Source: a bacterium
Lineage (GTDB): Bacteria > Vulcanimicrobiota > Xenobia > Xenobiales > JADMJV01
Length of the DNA stretch: 64,000 nucleotides
Direction of reading: 5' to 3'
NCBI GenBank assembly: GCA_018266105.1
Contig: JAFEBA010000003.1
Location: 1 to 64,000 of the forward strand
Of the stretch, positions 34,807 through 44,761 are shown piece after piece; within the stretch, counting starts at the first letter, position 1; every line of letters begins with the position of its first letter. Made by a program: the position numbers and the translations under genes. The notes below the pieces were generated by a model. That model did not search any database. It saw only the letters and a program-made list of their open reading frames with translations, and was not told the origin of the DNA.

Positions 34807-35142
34807 TTAGGGAGTTGCGCTGGCCTCGGGAGCGGGAGTCGCCGACTCGCTGGCCACCGGCGTTTCGGTCGACACCGGAGCCGGGGTTTCCGCACTCATC
34901 GGGGTTTCCACACTCATCGGAGTTTCTACGGCCGGGCCGGGGGTGGCGGTTTCGCCTCCGCCCGCTTCGTGGCCGCCGGCGCTCTCGTGTCCGGCCTTGC
35001 CGTGGATTGCAGGGTGACCGTCAGGCCCCATGGCGGGGACGGTCTCGTGCGCGTAGCCACGGGAGGCATACTGAAAGAGCATAGTCATGAAAGTGCTAAC
35101 AAAACAAAGAACGATGATTCCGATAATGGCATGCTTAGACAT
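34807..35142 (-). CDS. Single-pass membrane protein with Gly/His and ETP-repeat tail
   Basis: 111 aa: one N-terminal TM helix (AIIGIIVLCFVSTFMTML), a His/Gly-rich stretch (HPAIHGKAGHESAGGHEAGG), then imperfect ETP(MS/AP)-type repeats to the C-terminus. The composition suggests an extracytoplasmic, disordered, possibly metal-binding tail. I know no family. It has its own terminator and lies 34 bp downstream of the 1,532-aa protein gene. Confidence 0.6.
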   Translation of the reverse strand: MSKHAIIGIIVLCFVSTFMTMLFQYASRGYAHETVPAMGPDGHPAIHGKAGHESAGGHEAGGGETATPGPAVETPMSVETPMSAETPAPVSTETPVASESATPAPEASATP

Positions 35143-35176
35143 AGGCGCGCCCTTCTGCAGCCCCCCGTACCCTCCT

Positions 35177-38100
35177 TTATTGCAAATAACCGAGTTGTTG
35201 AAGCACCAGGTTGCGCTTCAAAAAGGCTTCGCGTCCGGGTTGCTGGCCAGCCAACCAGTGCAAAACTCGAATGGCCACGTGCTCAACGCTACGACCGCGA
35301 AACCAGCGATGACCGGGATTGAAGTAGACTCGCCGGCCACTTTCACCCTCCACCGTGCGCAGCGGCCACTCGCCGCTTTCGGATTCAACCTCCACCGGAC
35401 AGCCCCACCAGTGCTCGCAGACTCTCTGAATGGGTGCGTAAACCCCGCGAGCTCGGCCCAACCATTCTGCCTTGCGCCGAGCCAGCAACAAGCGCAAGTC
35501 GGCCTCGGTCGGCTCAAAATACACCGGGATCGGCCCGGACTGAGCTTCAACCGGCAAAGCCTCCCAAACATCCAGATGCTCCTCCAGCAGGTCCGCTTGC
35601 TGCAAAAGCCCGTGCAAGAACTTCCAGTAAGGGCCCAAAGACGGGGTGACTTCGGCCCAATCCGGCCAGGCCTGTCCCAACAGGCGCTCACTCCAATCCA
35701 CCTCCAGCACGTAACCGGGCCACTGCTTGCGAGAGAGGCGGTGCACCTCGCGGCCTCGCCAGAGCACCACCAGATGCTGCTCCACCCAATGAAATTCGGC
35801 CGTTACCCGCAGATCGCCGCCTTCCCACTGATAGCTGGCCGGGGGGGCGGGGGAGGCTTTCGACTGGTGCACAAACTGCCAGGCCAGTCGCAGTCCTTCT
35901 CGATAATCCATCAGGCCGCGCATCATTCGAGAGGCAGCCGTCACCAGCACCGCCGGCAAAAGCGGCACGGGTCGGGAAGGCAACAGATCCTGCTGGGTGC
36001 TCCAGTCCTCCTCCTGATAAAGAAAGGGCAATTTTCCCTCCGTCTCACCCCAGGCTTCAATCCACTGGGCCACCGAGAGGCTCTGGCCCCGTGGGTCCTG
36101 CAAAAGCGGCTGAGAGTGCAACCGGTCGGCCCAATCTTCCTGAACCCCCCAGCTCCACAGCGCCATCTCCAGTCGGTAGCGAGCCGGCGCGCGTTCCACA
36201 ATGGCCTGTTGAACCTCATCTCGGAGGTCATCCAGAGCCTGTTGGAAGAGGGCATCACGGCGAACCCGCCCATCCTGAGTCAACTGCAGTTCGTTCAGAT
36301 TCAAACTGGCCTGAATCTGATAGCGCCAATCGTAGGTGAGAGCCTCCAACGGGCGCATCTGGCGAAACAGGCGCAGGCGACTGGGACCGTTCAACTCGCG
36401 CTGCAAGCCCCAGACCCGGTCGGGCCGCCGCTCCACCAGCAGAAAATCCAGATCGGGCAGCGGCAATTCCTCCAGAGCAGGCGCCTCGCTGGCCTCCTGA
36501 CGCTGGCGCAATGACTTGCGAATGTGAGAGAGATTAGCCAGTTGAGACTGACCCAGCAGCAGCTTGAGCCAGTGCAATTCACGATTGGTCAAGAACAGAA
36601 TGGGGCCGGCTCCCGGGTTATCGATGGCGTCACCCAGGACGTAGCCCAGACGACCTTGCTCGCGCAGGTAATCCAGGACTCGTTCCAGGCTCCAGACCTC
36701 GCCTTCGATTTCAAATAGCGGGCAACGCAGCAACTGGAGGCGCACCTCATCCAGACCCAGGCTGAAGTCGCGTTCGAAAGCAAGCCTCTCCCATAAGAAC
36801 TCACGAGGAGCGCCCTGCTCAAAACCAAAAAGCCTGATCTGTCGTTGCAAGGCGGCCAACCATTGGCGGCCGACAGGGTCCTCCCACATCTGCGCAAAAC
36901 AGGTCAGAACGGGCGCATCCGTCCAGTCGACCACGCATTCAAGTCGAAAGCTGCTGGTGAACTCACCGCCCTCGACCAGCGGCCAGGCATACTCGAAGAG
37001 CGGATGCCCCTTGCGCAACAAACGCAAATGACAGCGATTGGCCGGTCCGGGCTGAAGACGCAGACCGATCTCTCCGACTTCCAGAGGTTGGCGCAGCAGC
37101 CACTGGGCCTCAGCCAGAACAGCTGGCTCCTCTTGACTCAAACCATGTTCAACCGCCATCCAGGCGGCCAGGTAATCGCTCTGAGCGTCCACCAGACGGG
37201 ATGGCCCCCAGATGGAGCGGATCTCCGAGGCCAGTTCCTTACTGAGCAACCAGACGTCTCCGAAGCCTTCCAACATGCGCACCGCTCCGGCATCCTCCAG
37301 AACCCGAACGGGAGGTCCCTGCTGCAACGCCCGGACCGCCTCGGCCAGACTCACACAACCCTCGTCCAGACGGAGGGCAAAGTCCCCCAGGCCCTCAAAG
37401 TCCGGCCAGCGATCTTGCGGGATCCAGTTCAGCAGCCTGACCGCCAGCAAGGGCTCGCGGGCTTGCAAAAGCGGGCCCACCAGCCCGGGGATTGCCTCCC
37501 AAATCCAGCTTAAGGCCTCTTCCCAACCGGGTCCGCTGGCTACAAATTCGGTCCAGTCTCCATTGGGCCAAAGGTCGGGGTGGTCGATCACGGCCACCAG
37601 TCCCTCGGGCAAACCGCCCAGGGCCAACGGCATCCCCGGCAGGCTGACCGTTCCCAGGCGGCGGCCCTCTCGATAACCTGTAACCTGAACGAAATTCGAT
37701 TTGAGCCCCCGCAAACCGATCTCGCCTCTCCCCTCAGGCAGCAGCACGGTCGCAAACAAGCCCTCACGCTGCAGTAAGGTGGCCGCCCGAGCTGGCGAAT
37801 CTTTCCACAGATCGAAGCCCTTCTGATAGAGCTCCAGGCGGGTTCTCCAGGCCCGCCTCTCATCCGGCTCCAACAACTTGTTGAGCAACGCCCACCCGCG
37901 ATCGCGTGGCAGCCAGCCCTGGAAAATCCAGCTTTGCCAATGACCATCCTCGAACAAGCCCTGGCAATGGTCCAGGCTGACGCGACGGGTGCCCACTGGA
38001 ATCAAAGCCACCGCTTTGAGCGGGCCCGGATCGGGGTGATTCAAGAGCAGCTGATAGGCACGGTCAAGCATCCACTCGGAAGGCTCGGAAGAATCTGCCA

Positions 38101-39778
38101 CAATTTGGGAAAACCACTCTGGAATGGACCTCCATAGTGCTTCCTGAAGTGCAGTCCAGAGCAATCCTGTCGGCTCCGGCTCGGTCCAGGTCAGGTTCAT
38201 CTGGATATCCGGATGCTGCACCTTGCCCACCAATCCTTTGGGAAACTTTGAGCCCAGCGGCACCGATGCCACCCAACGCGAATCCATGAAGACGTCCAAC
38301 TTGGGCGCCACGTCCGCGCTCAACAGTCCCACGTTTCCCTGCCAGCCCGGCAGGTCCAGGGGAAAACTGGCCAGTGTGTTCTGCAGCTCCAGATTCTCGG
38401 GAGAGCGCAGGCTCCACTGGTGGCGGTTGTCCTCGCTCAGATCCAGCTTTTCGAACAGGTCGTGGCAGTCGCGCAGGTCCGCAAAGCGCGCGCGCAGCAG
38501 CTGCTCGAATCGTGGCTGCAACACCACCACAGGTGGAGCACCTTCAGGCTGCCGGGCGGGAGTCTTCTTGCACCAGTAGAGCGGCCCGCCTAGAGCGTAG
38601 AGCTGATCCAACTGCTGAAGGCTATAGTGATTATGAAAAGCCATCGGAAAGAGCGGCAACTGAGCCAGCGCCCGGCCGATGGCGTCAAGAGAGCCTTGAG
38701 TCTGCCAGCGGGTGAGCTTTTGCCAGATCCAGGGGGAACAATCCTCGCGCAAACTGGAATCGAGGAAGGCTTCCAACAGGCTCTCGCCCACCTGCGCCTC
38801 CACCTCCTCCAGCAACTTCTGCAGAGTCGGACCTTGCACCAACTGCCGCTGAGCCAGGTCGGTGCGCAAGCCGTCATGATAGAGCCAGAGACCACCGTGA
38901 TTCCAGGCTGGGCCCTCATATCCCAGGCTGTTAACCAGACATCGCAATTGGCCCTGTTCCATGATCACAAACCAGAACGAATGCTCGCATTCGCTATTTT
39001 GGTGCAGCACCCGAGAAAAAGGATAGGGAGAGTGGGTGGCCATGCGTTGTTTGCCCTGCATGGAGATCGCCAGAGGGGCCGGGGGTCGCGCGTCGGGAGG
39101 GGAGGTCCAAGGCACCTCCAGGCGCAGGGGACCGTCCTTATAGCGAGAGCGTACCGAGGCATATTCGGGCAGAGTGCTCAGGGCGGAACGTCGGCTGACC
39201 AGCCAGTGCACGCTGATGTGGCGCAAGGGAAGCATCACCTCGAGAGCATTGGCCATGCTTGGAGAGCGGCGGCAGCGGCTCAACTGAGGTTTACCGCGGT
39301 TCCATTCGACCTGATGCCCATTGCCACCCAGGCTGCTCATGAAAGTGTATTTCTTGTAGCGACTGCGCGAGAGCAGAAAAAAGCACATCTCCAGGCGCTG
39401 CAGTGGAGCCGCCAGAGCGCGGCCGCGATCCTCGCTGAGAACGGCTTCCAGCTGCGCCCGGGTCAAAGCTGGTCCATCGAACTCCCAAAGCAGACTATGC
39501 CAGCTTGTGGAAAGGCGCAGCCGGGTCGCCCCTAGCGAATAGGCAGCTTGAATCAGGAAGGCGAGATAGTCTTCGGGCCACAGACCCAGGTGCTGCTCCA
39601 GCTTTTCGCGAGCCCGAGCCAGATCAATCTGAAATTCCCCTCGGGAATCAAAAACGGCCTCATCCGATAGATCCTGTACAAGTTCACCGGTCTGGCCTTC
39701 CACTACATTCAGTTTCTCGAAAAAGAACGCTGTCCCTGGAAGAAAATCTCCAAAACCGACGACAGAGCCATCATTCAC
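35177..39778 (-). CDS. Very large protein with a possible degenerate GHKL-ATPase-like N-terminus
   Basis: 1,532 codon-coherent residues, no signal peptide, no TM segment, so cytoplasmic. I recognise no family. Residues about 68-115 resemble the Hsp90-type GHKL ATP site: LAFLIQAAYSLGATRLRL in the N-box position, then LLWEFDGPALTRAQL in the DxGxGM position, followed by a Gly-rich GGNGHQ loop; the catalytic Asn/Glu and second Gly are absent, so it would be non-hydrolysing. The rest is rich in Trp, Leu and Gln and repeats motif-like blocks (PLPxGLVAVIDHPD and similar). The start GTG 39778 has no clear SD and lies 16 bp from the divergent vWA gene. The C-terminal KRNLVLQQLGYLQ is unremarkable. Confidence 0.7.
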   Translation of the reverse strand: MNDGSVVGFGDFLPGTAFFFEKLNVVEGQTGELVQDLSDEAVFDSRGEFQIDLARAREKLEQHLGLWPEDYLAFLIQAAYSLGATRLRLSTSWHSLLWEFDGPALTRAQLEAVLSEDRGRALAAPLQRLEMCFFLLSRSRYKKYTFMSSLGGNGHQVEWNRGKPQLSRCRRSPSMANALEVMLPLRHISVHWLVSRRSALSTLPEYASVRSRYKDGPLRLEVPWTSPPDARPPAPLAISMQGKQRMATHSPYPFSRVLHQNSECEHSFWFVIMEQGQLRCLVNSLGYEGPAWNHGGLWLYHDGLRTDLAQRQLVQGPTLQKLLEEVEAQVGESLLEAFLDSSLREDCSPWIWQKLTRWQTQGSLDAIGRALAQLPLFPMAFHNHYSLQQLDQLYALGGPLYWCKKTPARQPEGAPPVVVLQPRFEQLLRARFADLRDCHDLFEKLDLSEDNRHQWSLRSPENLELQNTLASFPLDLPGWQGNVGLLSADVAPKLDVFMDSRWVASVPLGSKFPKGLVGKVQHPDIQMNLTWTEPEPTGLLWTALQEALWRSIPEWFSQIVADSSEPSEWMLDRAYQLLLNHPDPGPLKAVALIPVGTRRVSLDHCQGLFEDGHWQSWIFQGWLPRDRGWALLNKLLEPDERRAWRTRLELYQKGFDLWKDSPARAATLLQREGLFATVLLPEGRGEIGLRGLKSNFVQVTGYREGRRLGTVSLPGMPLALGGLPEGLVAVIDHPDLWPNGDWTEFVASGPGWEEALSWIWEAIPGLVGPLLQAREPLLAVRLLNWIPQDRWPDFEGLGDFALRLDEGCVSLAEAVRALQQGPPVRVLEDAGAVRMLEGFGDVWLLSKELASEIRSIWGPSRLVDAQSDYLAAWMAVEHGLSQEEPAVLAEAQWLLRQPLEVGEIGLRLQPGPANRCHLRLLRKGHPLFEYAWPLVEGGEFTSSFRLECVVDWTDAPVLTCFAQMWEDPVGRQWLAALQRQIRLFGFEQGAPREFLWERLAFERDFSLGLDEVRLQLLRCPLFEIEGEVWSLERVLDYLREQGRLGYVLGDAIDNPGAGPILFLTNRELHWLKLLLGQSQLANLSHIRKSLRQRQEASEAPALEELPLPDLDFLLVERRPDRVWGLQRELNGPSRLRLFRQMRPLEALTYDWRYQIQASLNLNELQLTQDGRVRRDALFQQALDDLRDEVQQAIVERAPARYRLEMALWSWGVQEDWADRLHSQPLLQDPRGQSLSVAQWIEAWGETEGKLPFLYQEEDWSTQQDLLPSRPVPLLPAVLVTAASRMMRGLMDYREGLRLAWQFVHQSKASPAPPASYQWEGGDLRVTAEFHWVEQHLVVLWRGREVHRLSRKQWPGYVLEVDWSERLLGQAWPDWAEVTPSLGPYWKFLHGLLQQADLLEEHLDVWEALPVEAQSGPIPVYFEPTEADLRLLLARRKAEWLGRARGVYAPIQRVCEHWWGCPVEVESESGEWPLRTVEGESGRRVYFNPGHRWFRGRSVEHVAIRVLHWLAGQQPGREAFLKRNLVLQQLGYLQ

Positions 39779-39794
39779 CTGAGGAGGAACGCTC

Positions 39795-40832
39795 GTGAAC
39801 GGTACAACCTGTCCCCACTGTAGTCAGATAAATCCCGAATCGCAGAAGACCTGCGAACGCTGTGGGCAATCCTTACTCTGGTCGACCGTGGGTCAGCGCC
39901 CGGCACGCCTCTTCAGTCTTCCCAAGCCCGCTCTCTATGCGCTGATGGGTATTGCCTTGGGCCTGAGCGCAGCCCACTTCAGCCCCTCGCATCGAACCCA
40001 TCCGGTCCCGCCCCCGGTCGCGGTCACGGCGCCCCGGATTGATGTCGTTTTCGCGATCGACTCGACCGGCAGCATGGGTGATGAAATCGAAGTGGTAAAA
40101 TCCAAGGTCAGCAGGATGATGAATGAGATCCAGTCGGGCAATCCCAAACCGGATGTTCGATTTGGCCTGGTGGCCTACCGCGACCACGGCGATGCCTATC
40201 TGACCAAGGTCTATCCACTGACCTCGGCGGTCGAAACCATTCAGACCTCGCTGGCTCAAATCGAGGCCGGTGGAGGCGGCGACACTCCGGAAGCCGTAGC
40301 CGAAGGCCTCAATAGCGCCGTCAACGAGATGAACTGGGATGGCGACCCTAACACCACCCGAATGATTTTTCTGATTGGAGACGCCGGCCCCCACTTCCGC
40401 GACGATTTTCGCCAGCCGGTTCTGGATGCCAAAGCCAAAGGCATTAAAATCAATACCTGGGGCTGCAGCGGCCTGCAAGACTGCGGCCAGCAAGAATTCA
40501 GCGACATCGCTTTGCTGGGAGGCGGCCAATTTCAGTTCCTGACTTATCAGCAAGAGGTCGTGCGCAAGGACGGATCCAGAGCCAGACTGGTCTTTCAGGG
40601 GAAAGACACCTATGAGGTCAGCACCGAGGCCCGCTGGGCCGAGGGTGCCGACGCGGTCGCGGAAAAGCGCCATGTCGACTCGGGCATGGTCAGTGCCCCG
40701 GGTGCAAGCGGGGGAGCCAGCTACAAGTCGGCTGCCTACAGCCCGGTGAACGCCAGAATGGAAAACAACCTGGACACGGTGCTGGTGCGCCAGGTTCAAG
40801 ATGAGGCCCGTAAGAAGGGCGTAGCCTACTAA
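39795..40832 (+). CDS. Zinc-ribbon, membrane-anchored von Willebrand factor A protein
   Basis: 345 aa: N-terminal zinc ribbon (CPHCSQINPESQKTCERCG), one TM helix (about 43-62), then a vWA domain with a perfect MIDAS (FAIDSTGSM, Thr in GGGGDTPEA, Asp in LIGDAGPH) that should bind Mg and a protein ligand. The ribbon lies in the cytoplasm and vWA outside if the single TM is inserted N-in. GTG 39795 has a strong SD (GAGGAGGAA). It heads a plus-strand run with the FHA-cyclase and is divergent from the giant protein. Confidence 0.85.
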   Translation: MNGTTCPHCSQINPESQKTCERCGQSLLWSTVGQRPARLFSLPKPALYALMGIALGLSAAHFSPSHRTHPVPPPVAVTAPRIDVVFAIDSTGSMGDEIEVVKSKVSRMMNEIQSGNPKPDVRFGLVAYRDHGDAYLTKVYPLTSAVETIQTSLAQIEAGGGGDTPEAVAEGLNSAVNEMNWDGDPNTTRMIFLIGDAGPHFRDDFRQPVLDAKAKGIKINTWGCSGLQDCGQQEFSDIALLGGGQFQFLTYQQEVVRKDGSRARLVFQGKDTYEVSTEARWAEGADAVAEKRHVDSGMVSAPGASGGASYKSAAYSPVNARMENNLDTVLVRQVQDEARKKGVAY

Positions 40833-40848
40833 CAGCAAACATTGGCGC

Positions 40849-42387
40849 GTGCTCATCTTTAGCCTGGAAGGGCCCACCCTGGTCCTGACACCCAGTGGGG
40901 AACCCCATCTGCCCCAACGCGCCTACAAATTCAATACCACCAGCATTACCCTGGGTAGCGGTCAGGACTGTGACATGATCGTGCCTCGCACGGCCCCCAC
41001 CCATGCCCGCATCGAACGCAATGAACTGGGCGTCATTCTAAGTGACCTGGGCAGTCCCGAGGGAACCTTCCTGAACGGCAAACGGATTGTGCGCGCCCGC
41101 CTGCAGTCGGGGGACCACATTCAGCTGGCCAGCGGCAGTGCCGCTCAGGCTCCCAGCGGCGGGAGCCAGCAAACCGTGCTGGGCACCAAAACCTTCGCGG
41201 TCAAGCCGATTCCGGATATCAAGTCGGGCACTCGCGAAAACCTGGTGGGTCAGCAAGGCTTGTTGCACCTCTCGGCGGCTCTGGCTCGCCCCGGAGCACT
41301 GGAAGACAAACTGGACGAGATTCTGGATTTTTCGCTCCGGCTGGGCAGCTTTGATCGCGCCTCCATCTGGGTGGTGGACCCGGACAACCCCAATGAGTTT
41401 CTCTATCATCGTCGGCGCCAGAGCCGCGGTCAGGCTCCCGCCGAGGTGAGCAAGACGGTTCTGCAACAGGTCTTGCGGGGCGAAGCGCTGGTCATCCAGG
41501 ATGCCCAACTCGACCAGCGCGTGGAAAACGCCCAGAGTATCAAACTCCAAAATATCCGAACCTGTGTCGGGCTGCCGCTGGCCACCTCCAATCGTATTTG
41601 GGGGGTTCTCTATCTCGATAGCCTCCAGCCCAAAGCCTTGACCAACACCACCGAGCAGGAATTTTTGGGAGGATTTGCGGCACTGGCCGCAGTGGCCATT
41701 GAAAATGGCTGGCTTTCGGTCAAAGCCCAAAAGGAAGCTCTCTTCAAAGATCGCCTGGCCCGCTTCTTTCCGCCCGCCACCGTCAACACAATCCTGGCTC
41801 GCTCGGACGGCACCTCCGTGCGCGGGGCCGAGATGTATGTCACCATTCTGTTTTGCGACATTCGCAACTACACAGGCATCAGCTTCGAACAGCCCCCGGC
41901 CAAAGTGGCGGCCTGGATCAATGACTATTTCTCCCGAATCGTTCCGATCGTCTTCAATCACGGCGGAACCCTGGAGAAATATATTGGTGATGCCATGCTG
42001 GCCATCTGGGGCGCTCCCCTGGAGATGAGCGCGGCTGAGCAAGCCCTGCACTCTTGCCGGGCCGCCATCGAAATCCATCAAGCTGTGCGCGAATTCGCCA
42101 GTCAGTGGCCGGACCTGCCCTGTCAGGTGGGGATCGGCATTCATCACGGCCTGGCCTACGTGGGCACAATCGGTCACGAGAGCTACCTGCAGTATGCGGC
42201 GCTCGGCTCCACCACCAATCTGGCTGCCCGCCTGTGCTCGGCCGCCGGACCGGGGGAAACCATCCTGAGCAAGTATCTGTCCGATTTGTTGCCCACTCAT
42301 GAATTCGTCAACCAGCCCCGACCGCCGGTTCAGGCCAAAGGCTTCCCCGAAGTCGTGGACATCGCTCTGCTGCAACCCCTGCGCTAA
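40849..42387 (+). CDS. FHA-GAF-adenylate/guanylate cyclase
   Basis: 512 aa. FHA domain (about 20-95: LGSGQDC, then HARIE, GTFLNG) binds phosphothreonine. GAF domain (about 135-300). Class III cyclase domain (about 320-500) with metal-binding Asp in ILFCDIRNYTG and GDAMLAIWG. It should make cAMP or cGMP when its FHA partner is phosphorylated, for example by the Ser/Thr kinase 700 bp downstream. Start GTG 40849, 16 bp after the vWA gene. A CRP-type site upstream of the oxidase operon makes a cAMP output plausible. Confidence 0.9.
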   Translation: MLIFSLEGPTLVLTPSGEPHLPQRAYKFNTTSITLGSGQDCDMIVPRTAPTHARIERNELGVILSDLGSPEGTFLNGKRIVRARLQSGDHIQLASGSAAQAPSGGSQQTVLGTKTFAVKPIPDIKSGTRENLVGQQGLLHLSAALARPGALEDKLDEILDFSLRLGSFDRASIWVVDPDNPNEFLYHRRRQSRGQAPAEVSKTVLQQVLRGEALVIQDAQLDQRVENAQSIKLQNIRTCVGLPLATSNRIWGVLYLDSLQPKALTNTTEQEFLGGFAALAAVAIENGWLSVKAQKEALFKDRLARFFPPATVNTILARSDGTSVRGAEMYVTILFCDIRNYTGISFEQPPAKVAAWINDYFSRIVPIVFNHGGTLEKYIGDAMLAIWGAPLEMSAAEQALHSCRAAIEIHQAVREFASQWPDLPCQVGIGIHHGLAYVGTIGHESYLQYAALGSTTNLAARLCSAAGPGETILSKYLSDLLPTHEFVNQPRPPVQAKGFPEVVDIALLQPLR

Positions 42388-42393
42388 GTATCG

Positions 42394-43074
42394 GTGGGAT
42401 TTCGTTACCTCGACTTGATTTCGTCGGCCTTCGTGGCCGTGCTCTTGATCTCCAACGTGGCCGCCCTGAAGGTGTTTACGCTGGGGGGGCTGACTTTCGA
42501 TGGCGGCGCGCTGATCTTTCCTCTGAGCTACATCTTCGGAGACGTGCTCACGGAAGTCTATGGATACAGCGTCAGCCGACGAGTGATCTGGCAGGGCCTT
42601 TTCTGGCTGGTGGTCTTCAACCTGATCATGATGATCTGCGTGGCGCTACCGGGGGAAAAGGGCTGGGAGAGCAGCGTAGGCCAGGCCTCGTTCGCCCGCG
42701 TGCTGGGACTCTCACCACGAGTGGCCTTTGCCGGCTGGGTGGGCTTCTTTTGGGGAGAATTCTGCAACTCGTTCGTGCTGGCCAGACTTAAAGTGCTGAC
42801 CGAGGGGCGCTATTTGCCTCTGCGCACCATCGGCTCCACCATCGCCGGACAGTTGGTGGACACCGGGCTTTTTTGCGTGATCGCTTTCGGAGGAGTGCTC
42901 CCCCAGGCCACCTTGATCAGCTACACTCTGACCGGCTACATCTATAAGGTAGCGGTCGAAGCACTGATGACGCCCGTCACCCTGTGGACGGTAAGCCTGC
43001 TCAAACGGCGCGAAGGGGTGGACGCTTACGACCGAGGGGTGGACTTCAACCCCTTCAGGGGTAGTTCCGAATAA
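42394..43074 (+). CDS. yhhQ: Queuosine precursor transporter (YhhQ/VUT family)
   Basis: 226-aa protein with six TM helices. The family signatures are IFPLSYIFGDVLTEVYGY and FCNSFVLARLKVLT followed by RTIGSTIAGQLVDTGLF. It imports preQ0/preQ1 for tRNA queuosine. GTG 42394, 6 bp after the cyclase. Its C-terminal end overlaps the convergent kinase gene by 20 bp. Its function matches the gluQ gene at 28782. Confidence 0.93.
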   Translation: MGFRYLDLISSAFVAVLLISNVAALKVFTLGGLTFDGGALIFPLSYIFGDVLTEVYGYSVSRRVIWQGLFWLVVFNLIMMICVALPGEKGWESSVGQASFARVLGLSPRVAFAGWVGFFWGEFCNSFVLARLKVLTEGRYLPLRTIGSTIAGQLVDTGLFCVIAFGGVLPQATLISYTLTGYIYKVAVEALMTPVTLWTVSLLKRREGVDAYDRGVDFNPFRGSSE

Positions 43075-44725
43075 AGTTCAGAATGGGTCCCCAGATAGGA
43101 CTGTTCGACGGCGGCACTGGCCTCACCGTGATGCGAAAAACTTGCCCGTCTCTGATGTGAATTCCGACGTGTTCCTGACCGTTGTTCGTCGATCCGCAGT
43201 ATTCGTTACCCTGCTCGTTCTCCGGATGCTCTGTGAGCGGTCCGGTTTGCCGCAGAACGTTATCCCTGATCTCTCGAAGGGTTTGGCCCGGCCTCGAAGC
43301 CACTCCAATATTGACGGAGTAGGGCTCAAAACTGGCCTCATAACGTCGAAAGCCCGGATTCTGCTGGACCAATCTGAATGGCTCCGGACCCCAGGTGGCC
43401 TGAGGGGGAGTTGAAACCTGATTGGCGTTCAAGCCGCCGGCGATCTCCCTGGCCGGGGTTTGTTGAGAGTGGTCGCTCGACGCATAGCGAACCGGGTAGG
43501 AACTCCTGGGCTCCACCGATGGGACCGGTGGCGTAGAGTTGGACCGTCTTCTTATCAGCGGCTTGGGCCGATCAGAAGTGAAGTGGGGGCGGACAGGTGC
43601 AGGCCGGGGGGGTGTCGGTGTGGGTGGTGACGGAGCAGCACGATGAGCCACCGGTGCGGCCTTGGAATGAACTGGCTGGGGGGTGGCTGGGCGCCCGACC
43701 GGGGCGGCCGTCGGACTGGCGCTGGCGGTCGCGGTAGCCCCGCCAAAACGGCTCGAATAATCATTGTAAAGCAAACCCAAGGCGGCCAGCAGCATGGCCG
43801 CCACCGCCACCCAAAGCCCGTTCTGACTGTTGGGCGGCAGGGGCGCGGTAGCCAGGGGATTGATCCTGGTTGAAAGCTTGGCAGGCAGAGTCTCGGGATC
43901 GATCTTGGTGGAGCCTTCGTTGCGAAGCCAGGCCTTCAAGGCGTTGGCCATTTCCTCGGCCGACCCGTATCGGTCCAGAGGCTTGGGCTCGGTGGCGCGC
44001 CGCACAATCTTGACGAGTCCGGGGTGGCGCGGCAGATCCATCTCCAGGGAGTCGAAGGTGAAAGCGGGAGGCAAACGGCCGGTGCACAGATGGTAAAGCG
44101 TGGCTCCCACCGAGTAGAGATCGGAGCGAACCTCGGCCCGCCCTCCCATCTGCTCGGGCGCGCAAAACCCGGGGGTGCCGACCTGAGTCTGGACCTTCTG
44201 AGTTTCCACCGAACGGGCAATTCCGAAATCCACCAGCTTGATCCGTCCCGAACGCGAGTCACGAATCAGGTTGGCCGACTTGATGTCACGGTGAATGATG
44301 GGGGGACGACACTGATGCAGATAGGCCAGGGTCTCCAGAACCTGCACCATGTCCAGAGCCGCCACGGCCGGATCCATCGGTTCGTGAGTGAGACGCAAAT
44401 GTTCGGCCAGTTCGTCGTCCAGGGCCTTGCCCTGAACCAGATCCAGCACGATATAGCGACGCCCTTCAATCTCGAAATAATCGCGCACGCGCGGGATATT
44501 CGGATGCTCGAGACCCGCCAGGGAACGCATTTCGCTCTCGAAAGACTGGAGAACATAGGATGCGTCCCGGCCCTCCAGAGCCGAAGCCAGCACTTCTTTG
44601 ATGGCGCAAGGAGTCGATGCCAGTTTGTGGTCGACGGCCTCGTAAACTGAGCCCATGCCGCCACTCTTGATGTTGCGCACAATTTCGTAGCGCTCCTGGA
44701 GCATCTGCTTCACCGCCAGCGACAT
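43055..44725 (-). CDS. Membrane Ser/Thr protein kinase (PknB type)
   Basis: 556 aa. Kinase domain residues 13-270: Gly loop SGGMGSVYE, Lys43 in CAIKEVL, catalytic HRDIKSANLI, DFGIA, and GFCAPEQ. A TM helix follows near 305-325, then a 120-residue proline-rich disordered stalk and a C-terminal extracytoplasmic domain of about 110 residues (GFRRYEASFEPYSVNIG... to IRNYP) that is not PASTA and that I cannot name. It probably phosphorylates FHA-binding partners such as the neighbouring cyclase. ATG 44725. Confidence 0.92.
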   Translation of the reverse strand: MSLAVKQMLQERYEIVRNIKSGGMGSVYEAVDHKLASTPCAIKEVLASALEGRDASYVLQSFESEMRSLAGLEHPNIPRVRDYFEIEGRRYIVLDLVQGKALDDELAEHLRLTHEPMDPAVAALDMVQVLETLAYLHQCRPPIIHRDIKSANLIRDSRSGRIKLVDFGIARSVETQKVQTQVGTPGFCAPEQMGGRAEVRSDLYSVGATLYHLCTGRLPPAFTFDSLEMDLPRHPGLVKIVRRATEPKPLDRYGSAEEMANALKAWLRNEGSTKIDPETLPAKLSTRINPLATAPLPPNSQNGLWVAVAAMLLAALGLLYNDYSSRFGGATATASASPTAAPVGRPATPQPVHSKAAPVAHRAAPSPPTPTPPRPAPVRPHFTSDRPKPLIRRRSNSTPPVPSVEPRSSYPVRYASSDHSQQTPAREIAGGLNANQVSTPPQATWGPEPFRLVQQNPGFRRYEASFEPYSVNIGVASRPGQTLREIRDNVLRQTGPLTEHPENEQGNEYCGSTNNGQEHVGIHIRDGQVFRITVRPVPPSNSPIWGPILNFIRNYP

Positions 44726-44761
44726 GTCTTTTCAGTATAGCCTAAACCAGGGGTTCTTGCC

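Noticed and set aside
35087..36514. 475-aa plus-strand frame opposite the giant gene
   Set aside because: Antisense shadow with Gln/His/Pro-rich composition; the minus frame spans 4.6 kb without a stop.
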